Both the position numbers and the translations under genes were made by a program. Below the pieces are notes generated by a model. The model was not told where the DNA came from. It did no database searches and saw only the letters and a list, made by a program, of their open reading frames with translations. Of a stretch of DNA of 64,000 nt, positions 37,471-50,522 are shown in pieces (within the stretch, counting starts at the first letter, position 1; each line of letters opens with the position of its first letter). This DNA is from Promerops cafer (lineage: Eukaryota; Chordata; Aves; Passeriformes; Nectariniidae), in assembly GCA_013398275.1 (NCBI GenBank), contig VZSE01008388.1, positions 310,001-374,000 on the forward strand. Reading direction: 5' to 3'.

Positions 37471-40249
37471 TTTTTTTTAAATAAAAGCTGACAGGGAAGG
37501 TAGGAGAGAGGAAGAAAAGAAAAAAGAAAAAAAATCACCAGATATGTGAACTGGTGCTGTGGTGGTCCTGGGAGAAGAATCTCTCAATGAGTTAGGTAAT
37601 AAAAAGTCCAGATAAATCCAATATTTAATATGGAATGAACTTTACAATGAAGATACTGTGTGCAGTTTAATCTACCACATGACCTATTTCCATTCCTTAC
37701 TAACAGGGAAACAGAATTTGATGCACCAATTTTTTTTTATGTGAGGGGCTACTGTAGGTGTCACATATCACACCAGCTCTTAGTCCCAGTTTTGATCCTG
37801 ACTCTGCATGGCACTATCCATACCAATTCAGAATATTCTCTGTGTGTGTGACAGGAGTGCACAGGCACTATGTGACCTTCACAGCATCCGTTCTACCAGC
37901 AGGCTCCTCCTGAGCCTCAGCATCTGGAGGCTGCACTGCACATCTGCCCTGCAGACACCTGAGAGAAAACAGGTAACAAACATGGGAAGACCTCCTGCTA
38001 GCAGTGCCAGACGTGGGGGTCTCCACTCACATAGGAAAAGACTTTGCACTGGTTTCCTGGACCCAAGTGTGTGCCATTACCCTTTGTTCTGTAGCAGAAG
38101 GAAGACTACAGGAAAGCTACACAGGGTAACATGCTAGTTAGTACAGACCATGCAAGGCTTTATTACCACCTATTCAAGCTCCTCAGCACATAAATAGTGA
38201 ATGAACTGCTAATAATTTCTCATTTATTTCCAATTCTAAGAAAACACTGTCAGGAAAGTTTTCTAGTAAAGGTTGTTACAATAAATCAATAAGTAGTAAA
38301 ATATCTTGGATCAGCAAGGAACCAACAGAGAAAAAGGAGCCAATTATGCAGTACAGCAAAAGATCATCTGTAAGGTTTGAGGTCTGTTGGCTTATTTTAA
38401 AATATATTTACCTGCAAGTGGATGTCCAGAATCACATTTGCTGAACACTGTCTCTTGCTACTTTGAAAACTCAGTTGCAGAACCTCTACACCCTGCAGTT
38501 TGGTAGCCTAGCATGATAAAAGTAAAGCCTAGAAAGAAGCCTGCTGCTAATCAAGCAGACCTGAAATTACTAAAATGAATGGTATTCCCTAGTCACTAAC
38601 CTGTTCATTCTTTAGCTATTTAAAACAGAAGAAAAGAGAGCTTTGATCCAGCTCCAAGAAAAATATTGTTGTTTACATACAGTGTTCAATATGTTCAGTC
38701 ATGATCTGGAATTATTTCAGAGATTGGCTGCATATTTCACAATTCTTGCTATTAACACTCAAAATTCTTCTGGCTCAAAAATGCTGGACTGACTTTCTTG
38801 CAGGTAAATATTCATTTACCTGTAAAGAAAACACACTTTAACAGCTGCTGCCAAAACTACTGAAAATACTTTTAATAATAACCTCTCCAGAGGCTAAAGA
38901 GTGTCAAGACATGACTTCTATCAATGACTTTTGGAAGGTATTTGAGTACCACAGATCAAAAAAAGGTGCACTGAGCTTGGTAACTATTTGGAAAGCTGTA
39001 TTGAGACAGACTCGGATTGGTTTTATTCTTTTTTTTTAAATTCTATGAAACATTCCATTCAATATGATGGAAACAGATACTTCTCTTAAAAACACAGCTG
39101 GAAGGTTGTTAAGTATTTTACTGTATGGTTGGTACCTTGGTGAGGCAGCCTTGAACACACCTTGGCATTGTACGGGAAGTGGTGGAAGGCTGGACACCCG
39201 TCTATTATCAGCAGCTGTTGGCATTTAGTAGAAGCACAAAAGATTTGCTGCATTGGGAATAAAATGAAGGACTGCAAAAGAAAGCTATTCCCTTATATAT
39301 CAGATCTAAACCAAAGCAGATTTCACACAGTCTTCACTGAAGCAGAAATAGTGCTTTCCAAAGATTTTGGAAAAATGCAGTTCTTACCTGCACCAGAGGA
39401 CAGATTCTGGTGCAACTATGGTCTCAGAAATGAGGGTGCCCCTCTGGGCAGGGCCTCGAACATTTTCAGGACTTGCCATCCAGTTGGCACAGAAAAAGTG
39501 AAATTTGCCATCTTGAATCAGGAGACATCAGGCTCTATTTCCTCCCTCACCTTGCACTCAAGTGCTGGCAGCTGCACAGCTGTAAGACCAGCTTGCACTG
39601 GGGCCACTCCTCTGCAGAAACTGATCTTTCCTTTTCCCCAGGAATGCTGCCCCTTTCCTCTCCACAGTCCTTAAACACCAGTCTTAAAGCTAAAGAATTG
39701 CTTTGTGCCTACAGCCAACTGATGGAAAGCCTAGAAAAATATTTCTAAACTCCCCATCTGAGCACAGGAGATGCATGATGGGTTGACCACTATTCTTTGC
39801 TTTTTACAGTTTGCTTATAAGCAGGAAGGAGTTCACAAGATTTAGCCAGACAAAACAAACAAACCAGAAAAAATACACACACTATTTTCCACCTCTTTAA
39901 TCACATCTAGTGCTGTACCTTTTAAGTTCTTAGGTGGAGAACTCTTCCTGTTACTCTGTCTTTCTAAATTAACATATCAAGAATCTTTAGGGATGTACAG
40001 TTACACAGCATTTCATGTACTCACTTTGACACTAAAATGCATCATAAAGCACATTAAAACTCTCCAGTATGCCAAACATATCTTACCACCACCTATCCTG
40101 ACAGCCACAGACAACAGCAGAGAAGAGATTATGGTTTGGGTCAGACTACTCTAGAAGTATTTTATTTACATTCACTTAACACAACCATGCAATTAAAATT
40201 TTAGACAAAACACCTCTGGCTAAGATTTAATACCTTCAGTTAATGCGTT
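37471..40249. other. Intronic sequence, nothing recognised
   Basis: This includes a purine-rich patch at about 37495-37535 and a 170-codon plus-strand open frame at 39162-39674. The open frame has no recognisable domain, no splice-site pattern and no codon bias I can detect by eye, and is judged to be chance. Confidence 0.55.
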
Positions 40250-41065
40250 AAAGATGATCCTGTTCCAACGCTCCTGCCATGGATAGGGACACCTACTACA
40301 CCAGCTTGCTCAGAGCCCCTTCCAACCTGGCTTTGAACAGCTACAAGGATTGGGCATCCACAACTTCCCTGGACAATCTCCAATGCCTACCCTCACAATA
40401 TTCTTTTCCCCAATATCTAATTTAACTTACTCTCAGTTGAAAGCCTTTACCCCTTGTGCTGTCACTACATGCCCTTGTAAATAAGACTCTCTTCCCATCT
40501 TTCTGGTAGATGCCCTTCAGGTACAGAAGCCTATAATTGGGTCACCCCTAAGCCTTCTCTTTACTGAGCAAATTGGGACTGAACAATCCCAATGGTCTCA
40601 GCTGGAGACCCCAAATCTGGATGCATCACTCCACATGGGGTCTCACCAGAGCAGAGCAGAGGGACAGAATCCCCTCCCTTGCCCTGCTGGCCACTCTCTT
40701 GTTTGATGCAGCTCAGGATAGAATTGGCTTTCTGGGCTGTGAGTGCTCACTGCTGGGTCATGTCCAGCCTCTCATCCACCAACACTCCCAAGCCCTTCTC
40801 CCCAGGGCTGCTCTCCCTCTGTTCATCCCCAGCCTGTGCTGATACCAGGGGTGCTCCAGCCCAGGTGCAGCACCTTGCACTTGCTATTATTAAATCACAC
40901 GAAGTTCCTATGGGCCCACTTGTCAAGCCCGTCCAGATCCCTCTGGATGTCATTCCATCCTTCAGGAGTGTCAACCACACCACTCAGCTGGGTATCGTCT
41001 GCAAACTTGCTGGGGGTGCACTTCATCCCTTTGTGTTTGTCATCTATTCCTTCTAAACACTTGCT
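40250..41065 (-). mobile_element. CR1 LINE fragment with reverse-transcriptase catalytic motif
   Basis: Minus-strand reading gives CTPSKFADDTQLSGVVDTPEG, IQRDLDGLDKWAH and, after a frameshift, GEKGLGVLVDERLDMTQQ. These are hallmark phrases of the CR1 RT palm/thumb. The 3' UTR follows towards 40250, starting on plus as GATGATCCTGTTCCAACGCTCCTGCCATGG. The terminal octamers seen in the other copies are missing, so the extreme 3' end has been lost or eroded. The 5' limit is uncertain; similarity is clear to about 41065 and may reach about 41140. This copy keeps more of ORF2 than the others but is frameshifted and inactive. It runs in the same direction as the host gene. Confidence 0.95.
40747..41065 (-). 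pseudogene. CR1 ORF2 reverse-transcriptase remnant
   Basis: The FADD active-site codons lie at 41005-40994 (minus strand); CR1 and other LINEs use F/Y-A-D-D here to bind the catalytic metal ions. Reading frames change between about 40983 and 40895, so at least one frameshift is present, and the endonuclease domain and the rest of the RT upstream are absent. Confidence 0.93.
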
Positions 41066-43224
41066 CAGGCAAGAATCTGTGCACACTGCCTTGGCAAGGA
41101 GACACTGATGCCCTCTCCCTCAATGTCTGTGCCAGTGAACCACTTAAGGTTTTAAGAAAAGCTGCTGAATTTGTGGATTTGACTTTTCAGTTATTTCATA
41201 AGAAGATGGAGGTCAACAAGAATTTAAACAACATAATTTGGAAAAAGAAAGGCCATGCTGACCTCTTGTACTTCTCCAGCCAAACACAGGATGTCTGTTA
41301 GATTAGCCAAGGGGCATGCTGCTTGTTAAGTACCCAGTGTTTTAACACAACATGCTTTCATTCTGTTATAAACACTTAATAGCAAGCACACATCACAAGA
41401 CACAGTGGAAGAGCTCCCCTACTGGGCTGATTGCTCACCATTCAAAAGCTTACAAACCACTTGAATTAACTGCTAAATAAATCTCTATACCTACCCCTTT
41501 TCCCCTCCCACAGCACTGTAACCCCCAGTGGCTGGCAGTAATCCAAGCCAGAGCTTGCATTACTGCAGAGCCCAAGAACCTCTTCAGTTCATACCCATTC
41601 CCTCTCTCCCCTCCCTTCCCTCATCCCAACTTACAGCTGGCCTTTTTGACTGAGAATATGAAATGTTGTTAATAAATGGATAACTTCCTACTTCTCCAGG
41701 CACGAAAGGGAAACAGGGGGAGTATCTAGAACTAGAAAGCAATAAGAACAAAGTTTATTTGGAAAACCACAGTTGGTGAAAAACACTCATTCAACTTACT
41801 TGTACTTCAACTACCAGGTGTTCTCTGATTTGCAGTTAAAACACAAAGGGTTCACCATAGTGTGATGCAGGAAGATGGAGAGCCTGTTTGCAAAGTAAAT
41901 ACCATTTAACAGATCAAAATCACACTGCAGACTGAAGCTATACAACATCTCTCCCTTGCACTGCATCGGGGTCTTTGGAGTCCCACTGCTGTTTGTACAG
42001 TTAGTCACGGTGAATAAAACAAAGTAGGTACTTAAGTACTTCCAGGATTGAAGGTTAACATTTCAAAATTACTTTGTCATTATGTGAGGCCTACTCAGAT
42101 ATTTCTATAGCCTTCCTTCTGCATTTACACTAATCTTTGGTACCTTTACCTAAAGCATGCCTAGTAGAAATGGAGGCCAAGCCACAGTACAACCTGTAGA
42201 GGAACCCAGAGGAAAGAAAACCTTCCAGGTGTGTCACTGAGTTTCCAGATGCTCTGCTGGGAAACTGCAGTGTGGAAAAAATGAAAGGAAAAGCATCAAG
42301 GAATATGTCTGGTCTTAGCTTCAACTGTCCCAAGACAGGTATTATCAGCAATACTTTAAAGAATAACATGGCAGCCAGCCAGACAAAACATGGGAATTCA
42401 AGACCAAAAGGTATCACTTTCTAAGCAGCTCTCTTCCTTAATAAGCATGTTCTTTGGGTACAGTTTATTATTAAAATGCTCCCCATTTATTTGAAATCCT
42501 TCTCACACTCTACTTGCCCAGCATGGGTAAGATTTAAAAACTTCAGTGATCATTTCCTTGCTAACTGTTTCATATTCAGCCACTAAAAAGGAGTTAAAAC
42601 ATAGCCTTAGAAGTACCATGTAAAAAATACTACACCAGAAACACAGCCCAGCTAGAACTTCTGCTCTAATCAACTAACTGTATCACATTGAGGAAGATGC
42701 AAAACACTTCAAATTCAGTCTGACATGCAATATACCAGAAGTCACTTTCCCCTTCTTCCAGTGACCAGCCTGTCCTAAAAAATGAGGACCAACATCACAT
42801 AGCTGATTTGAGAGCATCTGCATCCTGCCTACTGCAGCCACAGTAACAGTTTCTTTTATAAGAAAAATTAATATAAAAATAAAGGAGGAATATCTTCAGA
42901 GATTGTTTCAGTACCATATCTTTATATGTTCTGTAAGTTATCTTCTGCAAGCTCATTGTAAGCTTGCTCTCATTTTTGTCACCATTGTGTTTCAATGGTT
43001 AGGAAGAGATTGGCCCAAGAGGGAGCCTTTGGTGCTGGGATGCATTTAAAAAAGCACTGGGGACCCAGGGCAAGGCAAGTACTAGGAATGCAAATACAAA
43101 TCAACAGCTGGATACAGTTCCACCCTGTTCTTTCAGTTTTTCCCACAAAACCACAAACACTGTGGGATACCCTGTTCTAGAAGCCCCCTCACCAAATCAT
43201 CTGCAGACAATTAATACATCACTG
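41066..43224. other. Intronic sequence, nothing recognised
   Basis: This is unique-looking sequence. A small 7-bp inverted repeat (GCAAGCT / AGCTTGC) lies at about 42947-42967. No gene or repeat family was recognised. Confidence 0.6.
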
Positions 43225-43267
43225 CAATTTTATCTGTTTCCAAGTTACAATTTTATCTGTTTCCAAG
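43225..43267. repeat. 23-bp tandem repeat, about 1.9 copies
   Basis: CAATTTTATCTGTTTCCAAG at 43225-43244 recurs exactly at 43248-43267, with TTA between the two. Confidence 0.95.
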
Positions 43268-46200
43268 CAAGCTTGGTATGTCCCAATACAAACACAGGCA
43301 AGGTTTAACTCCCCGACTACACATGAAGTCCCCTCCCACTGCCTGGATTTCCCAGCAACTGACAACATTCAAATTCAAGACACTGGTTAGCTACCACTTT
43401 TTGCAATCAGCAGTAATTTAGAGACTAATATGACATAGTTAATAAAGCTGTAAACAGAAACTCAGTTCTTGCCTGCAAATGCTGATTTAGAACATGAAGA
43501 ATAATTCTAGTAGTGCAAAAATAATTGTTTTATCAAAAGCCAGGCCACATTTTGCCTCTCTTTACCTATAGCACAGGCCGAATCCTACTAATGTCCTCAG
43601 CTAATTTGGATTTAGCTACATATTACAAGCATGCTGGCGAGCAGCCAGAAGAGATCATCACCAGATGGCAGAATTGACTACAATCTATTTTGTAGTTAGA
43701 CCACACGGCTGTGTCTGCACTGAATGGGGAAATAAGACTTTCAAAAGGGGAGGAGAAAAAATAAATTGGATTCAGGAGGCTCTGTAGCTTATTGCTCTCC
43801 CCCTCTCCCTCCCTCCCAAAAGGAGCAAATGAGAAAGATAAAACACACATGTGCTACAGAGAAACATCTTGAATGGAAAGCTAAGATGTAGCCTGCTAGC
43901 ATTCTCTAATGAGCGTGTTCCTGATTTCCACACAATTGCTGTAGACATATTCCTGGTCAGTCAGGTGATTCAGGTGTCTAGGGGAATTACACAGCAGGAT
44001 ACCCACCCAGCTCATACAAGTCAGCATCAAGGGACTCCAACACACAGCACAGCTACAGTGTCAACTTTCGTTCCAAGTTTCAGAAAGATCCGACAACAAT
44101 CTTTGAGGTGGCTGTACTAGCTGTCAGAATACAGGGATTTCTAAATATCATCTCTCCATAGAAAATCCTTGTTCCTATTCTAGAACCAAGAGATACAAAC
44201 CATCATCATCAGTTGTATCACGGTTTAGAGAAATTGGTTAAAGCCAGAGACAGGTGTGCTACATACTTGCTCAAGTGCTCATCTAAAGGTCACACCTTCC
44301 TTGGGCTGCTTGCAATTCCTGTGAAACAAGACAGGTAATATTTCATTCCACCATTTTTTCAGTTTTTCCCAGATGGAGGAAATGAGGCTCAGCATCACTG
44401 CAGCTTTCTCAGCTTAACAGCCTGTCACAGAAGGTTTTACTACTAAATCTCAGTGGCATAGCTCATCACAAAGCCATGCCCAAAACAAATTCAAAGAACC
44501 TAGAGGACAGAGACCAAGTCCACAGATGGAATGAAAACCCACGAGTAGTTCCAGCATGCCAAGAGCTACAGGACATGTAACAGTAAGTAATTCTCCTCTC
44601 TCAAGAAAAAGAGAGAATGGGAAGATTGGAGGCATCTGCGAGTGGGGAGGAGATATTGTTAGCAATGTTACCACTGGCTTTCCTTAAAAACTTTCCCAAA
44701 AGCCTTATACATGATTGTCTGAGTTGATGTTTTTTGGATGAGGTAAAATCTTGCTAAGCTAGGGATCATAAACAGCCTACAACTAGCCAGTCACTTTATA
44801 CCATTATTTGCAGTTTTAAGCTTAATCAGCACCATGTGTCCCCACAAGATGACTGAGTAGCACTGCACAAGGTTAGACCATCTGGAGCTGGGATTTTACT
44901 TACTTTTGATTCTTAACTGTTACCACTAATTCTGGTGTGCCCGCTGTCTCCCTGAGCTTTAGCCCCTTCTGCCAGATCAAGATCCTATGTACAGATATAA
45001 ATCCTGACATGGAGAACATTTTTGCCTCCCACCTCCGCAATAACTCACAAGCACATAATTTCTCAAACACTTCCATGCCTTACAGAATTCCTTTCTTTGT
45101 CTTCTCCAGTTTACTCCTTCCCCTCCTCCTCCCCCCATGTCTTCTGACGATTTAGGGAAACAAATGTCAGACCAAGAAACCTCATGTCATGTCTTCCAAT
45201 GACAGTCCATTTGACCAGATGACCCTTACTGAGATTACATAAGCAGAATTCAGCATGACCCCACCTATTTTCATTCCCCAAAAGAATAGCCAGTGTCTAA
45301 GAACCCCAAGTTTTTTCCCTACTCAATATAAGAGCTCCAATAAGGACAAGTGTGCACATGCTGCTCCTGCAAGCATGAGCTGTCAGTCATCACCACAACT
45401 TCTAGAGAGAGCAAGTTTAAAAACAACAAATTGCATTTTCTGGAGCAGGACTTGATACTTCAAAATATCCTCCTTAGTCTAAAACTAAAGACAATTACAC
45501 TAAATATAAAGCCCCCAATAACAAAGAGCTGTGATAAATCAATTTTCCTTGCCTGCAGTACAATCTGGATTTAGCTACTTAGTACATCTTCATAAACAAG
45601 ATACTCATTGAAAGCATAATAAATGAAATGCTTTGCCTTGAGGGACAGTTTTACTTAATAGTTTGGTGTTACAATGACAGAACATGTGATCTGTCAGCAT
45701 GAACATCTTTTGTTCTCTGGAACGTTTTGAAAATGGGTGGTCTGTCTGCTTCCCACTAGTGCTTGAGATATATAGCACCCGTCCCACTCACAGCAATATG
45801 CTTAACATAGGAAAAGAGTTTTGCTTTGATAAGGAAATCAAACAGAAATCCCAAAACAAACACAAACAAACAAATAATGCTTCTGTGGAAAGTGATTCCC
45901 TAGTTTCCAAAGTCTGTAACGTACTTTATACCAAGTCACAGAAAACCCACACAGAGAAAAAGCTATTTGGGAATGTGACTTAAACAGTCAAAAAAAAACC
46001 CCAAAGAAACCACCACAGAAACACAAACCAATAAGCAGCTGAAAGACAGTTGGTACCCTTTTTCGGCATTAGAAAGTTTGATAAAATAATGAACTTCAGA
46101 GCAAAGTTATGGCTGAAGCTTCCATCCCTCTTTGCCATACACTTAACAAACACAGACTTGGGAGCAGCTGAGTAATCTCAGTTTCTCTGTGCTCAAGTAG

Positions 46201-49200
46201 TCATGTGTCTACAGGTATCTACAACACAAATATCACAGAATGGACAATAAGCATTAAGCCAATCCTGCTGGCAAATGCAGAACAACTGGAAAATGAAAGT
46301 TACTGCATCTTCAGTTATCTGTCCCCACACATTTGTATTTGCTGTGGGTGTACATTTATAAGCAGTTATTTATAAGCAATATGAAATTTTACAAGGGTAG
46401 ACTTAAAATAATTCCACAAAGTTTGAATAAATTCCTCTCCGTGGACACCACCATTAGAGATATTGGCATCTGATCCCATACACAGCTCACATACATAAAT
46501 AATTCCCTATCAAGGCCAGTTGCAACACTGATGTTTATTATGATTATTTAATCCTTATCCCCAAAACACACACATGCTGACAGACAGTGGAGGACAAAGT
46601 TTTCTTCCCTCTTTCTGACAGACCATACACCAATCTGCCACCTCTCAGGTTATCAGCCAAGCACAGAAATAGCTGTATCTGATCACAGTAATGGTCCATC
46701 CATCTCTTCTATACCAACTCATTTAGGGGTTCATTTGTCCCAGATGCATGAGAGTTTCTCTCCTTCTAGATATTTAATCTGATTTTGAGCAACAAACACT
46801 TCTGGGCTCAAGTTTCCTTCAGACTCTAGTCACCCTAGTTTGTCAATTATATCAAAATTAGTGATCACATTTGTAACCCCCTTTGCAACAAATGCCCCTA
46901 GTTGCCAGACTAAGCATAAAAGGCATTTCAGATTGAAGTGATTCTACAACGAGTGTGAATAGAGAGGGGAGGAAGTTGTGAGGGAGTTTGTGATCCCATA
47001 GGAAGCAACTCAGAAGGGAAAAATTAAAAGCTTCTGTTTTCTATAGGAGAGTAGCATTAAAAGACCCAACAGCAAAATGTTCTTCTGGGGATGAAAGTCA
47101 AGATATGTAACAGCAGCTCAGTAAGGCTTCATCAAGAGCTCTTTCAGGATTGTAACAGTCAAAGAAGGAGAGGTACAAAGATACATTGATACGAATGAGT
47201 ATAAAGAGACATGTATTTACAAGCAGGAGAGATGCAAAAGTCAGAAAGGCTAAGGCACAGGCACACTGAGTCACAACTACCAAGGGAAATAAAAAGTTAC
47301 AATAAGGAAGTTAGATTAATAACTAGAAGTAGAAAGATGCAGAATAGACAAATCTATTACTGTAGGAAAGTCTTCTATTAACCAACAGGCAATGTGAAGA
47401 AATACCTGATGGCACAGCTCAGACAATTACGTTTACATTACTTTTAATAAGAATTAAGAACTAGGAGTTTAAGATGGGAAAAAATAGAAAAAAGATAAAT
47501 TAATATAAGTGGTAGATAGTATATATTTAGGCTGGCATGGCTTAATGAGCTGTACCAAAAATACTTAAAGAATAAACTAGTTATTAAGAATTCATACAAA
47601 ATAGAATCCCAAAAGGGCAAATTGATTTACTAGCACTAGAAAGGGAGAGATTAAAAGGGATGGTCAGTATAGCTTTGATACCCATAGCAATGCTGAAGTG
47701 AAAGAAAACTTAACTTCGAATCATGTAGGGAACAACAACAGTCAACAGAAAGCAAATACTGTTAAACCAATATATGACTTAAATTATGGCAGAAAAGGAT
47801 TAGATGTACAACTTAACTGCCTGAATGTAATTGAGTTATACCACATATTTCATTTATGAACTATGGAAGTATGGTTTATATCAAATTACAGCTAAAGAAG
47901 CACACAGATGGACAAAAAAAAACAAACAAAACACGTTTTTGATCAATAGTTCTTGGTAATTCATTATCAAGCTAGGAAAGCATGAAGCATGGCACAATAA
48001 GGTTTTACTCAAAGTCTAGTACTACATGATAGTATGAAAGGAAGACTGTCCTCACTTGCAGATTTAGTGGAACTTATCAGTCCAGGAAAAGTATTACAGG
48101 CACCTTAAAGGCTACGGATAACATGCAACACCATTTCTGTTTCCAAATAAAGACATTTCATTATTTCACCAACTAAAAGTGATCGATTCAGTAAATGGAA
48201 GAAGAAAGCCCTCCGAGTCAAGAAGAGTTACAAGTGTTTGAGCAGTAGTCTTGCAGTACTTCAAGAAGAAAGAGTCCAACATTTTCTAACACTCTCATCC
48301 TGCTGTTTTGATGTTGTTCTTCAAGCTGCTGTCTGAGAAGCACGTTCGATAAGCCCAGGTTGGGAAATCATTCTGCCAGGCAATAGTAACAATAACCTGA
48401 TTTCAGTCACAGTTCATTATAAAAGCTGGGGTACATAGTTTCAGAAAATTAATACTAGCTGATCCTTGTATTGACAACTAGATTGACAGCCTAGGCCCAA
48501 ACACAGGGTGAGAGAGTTGCTATCAGGCAGAACAAAAATACTCTGACATAAATAGTTCAATCACATTTTTGAAACCATGAGGGTTTCCAGTCTCCAGAGA
48601 CACCTAGATATTAAGTATCATGATGTGGTTTAAACTGGCATCAAAACACCTCTGAATGGCACATAGAAGCATGCCTGCAAAACCATGTTTCATGTGCTCA
48701 TTTTCACATGAGCAATAATGACCTGAGGCAAAGAGGATTACTGGCCAGAGATTAAGGACCACTTGGATTTAACATCACAAAGTTTCATGTTAAGTATCAT
48801 TTATATCTAGATAACACCTAGCACTCCAGAAATGTCTCACTTCTCAGCCATCAGCAGCAACTGTGAGCACTCCTGTATCTCACAAAGCACGTCACTGGCT
48901 AGAGGAGACGAGGCAGAATGAAAGGATGGGTTTTGGAAAGAAGGTGGTTGCTGTGACACCCAGAGCTCAGGACTACAAGTTGGCAAGCTGGCTGCTACCA
49001 GACAAAAAACCCCAGGATTAAATATCAGTTCTAGAAAGCTTTTGTAAGGATTTATTTCCTATCACTCTGTCCAGCACATCAGTTACTGCTCCTGAATGAA
49101 AGAGCAGGTACAAAACCATCAAGCTTCTTTCAGATAAAACAGTAATTAAGCATAAGAGTTTTGCCTCTCTAAGCAAGATTTGCACATCTCTCTTCCCTCA

Positions 49201-50479
49201 AGTGTATGCTTAAACTCTTATCTCCCCTCCCTCAGTTGAGGAGGGTGAACCATCTGAAGGTCAGGTTCTCCTCCACTCATGTAATCAAATCCCTTTTTCA
49301 AGGTCCCATGTCTCCCTTGGGGCAGCAAATCAGAGGAACAGGCAGGAAAATGTACTCTGCATATAACCTCATAAGAAAAACAGTTAACACTGCTTCAATA
49401 AGTAAAGGGAAAATGAATTTATGATTAACTCCACTCTACAGATTTAGATTCTTGAAGACTGGTGATTCAAGATTTTAGAAAAGGGACACATTACCTCATG
49501 ATAGTAATCCCAAGCCTTCACAGAACCTCCAGACTGAGAAAAACCACACACAAAACCTCAACAGTTTATGAAATTATGAAAAAAAGATTACTATATAGTG
49601 AAAAAGTGTGACACAAGCTTTTGGAAATTTAACTCTTTTATACTGTTCAGATAGAGCATCTGCAGGCCATGGATGACATAGTAGATGTCTTATCACTCAT
49701 CCTACAACTCAGTTCTTGGGACCAGTCTGTTTTTGGAATGGCACATGTTCATGGGGCCTCTATCCAGGGCTGATTTTTTGGTTTCAGATGCTATATCTCC
49801 TACTCAGTTCCAACCTTTTTAAACTTTTTATTTTTTTGATGTTGCAAGAGTTACAGGCTGTATAACCAGCACACTAATACCAGTAAACAAGCAGTCAATT
49901 TTTCTCCCAAACAAAATTGCACAGCAGGATTATCTGGCAGAAAATCTTGTTTGTAAGAAGTGTATGTGTGAGACAGTACAAAGACAAGGAGAATATATTC
50001 CCCTGAATTCCAATTTCCTTGTTCAGCTTCCTACTTCACTACATATTCATACCATCACTGGGACTGGCTTAATTTACAAATCTGAACCCCTGAGTAACTG
50101 TTTTAAATACTACACACAGAGACACAAAAAAAAGTAACCTATGTACCACAGAATGAGTAGTACACACCTGCCCAAATGGAACTTAATCCTTCCCTATTTA
50201 TGATTCATCTCATATTCACATCCAACCACAAGCACAGCTGAAATTATCTTACAAATAAGATGTTCCTACCTTTAATAGTGAAATACTTTTCAAGCTGGGC
50301 AAGAAGACGTTACATACCATAACTAAATGTTATTCTTGGAAACAGAAAAATTAACTTTTCTGTAAAAATACATAAACTCATGTTTTACACATCAATTATG
50401 TGTAAAAACAGTTAACTTCTACGTGACAAGCCATTCTGGCCTCAGAGACCTCCTGAGAATACTCATAATTAAGATTTTT
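43268..50479. other. Intronic sequence, nothing recognised
   Basis: This is more than 7 kb of AT-rich unique-looking sequence with a pyrimidine tract at 43796-43817 and A/C-rich patches near 45845-45875 and 47913-47935. The interval 47280-47900 is unusually A-rich on the plus strand but belongs to no repeat family I know. Confidence 0.6.
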
Positions 50480-50522
50480 GGGGGGGGGGAAAGTGGGAAG
50501 AGGGGAGGGGGTGAGAGTAGGG
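50480..50522 (+). other. G-quadruplex motif (five G tracts)
   Basis: G tracts lie at 50480-50489 (10 G), 50495-50497, 50502-50505, 50507-50511 and 50520-50522, with loops of 5, 4, 1 and 8 bases. The first four satisfy the usual G3+N1-7 pattern. The G-rich strand is the template strand of the host gene, so any quadruplex would form in DNA and not in the pre-mRNA. Confidence 0.9.

Noticed and set aside
39162..39674. A 170-codon plus-strand open frame
   Set aside because: There is no recognisable domain, no splice sites or promoter, and overlapping frames exist on the other strand. It is compatible with chance in a 64-kb window.
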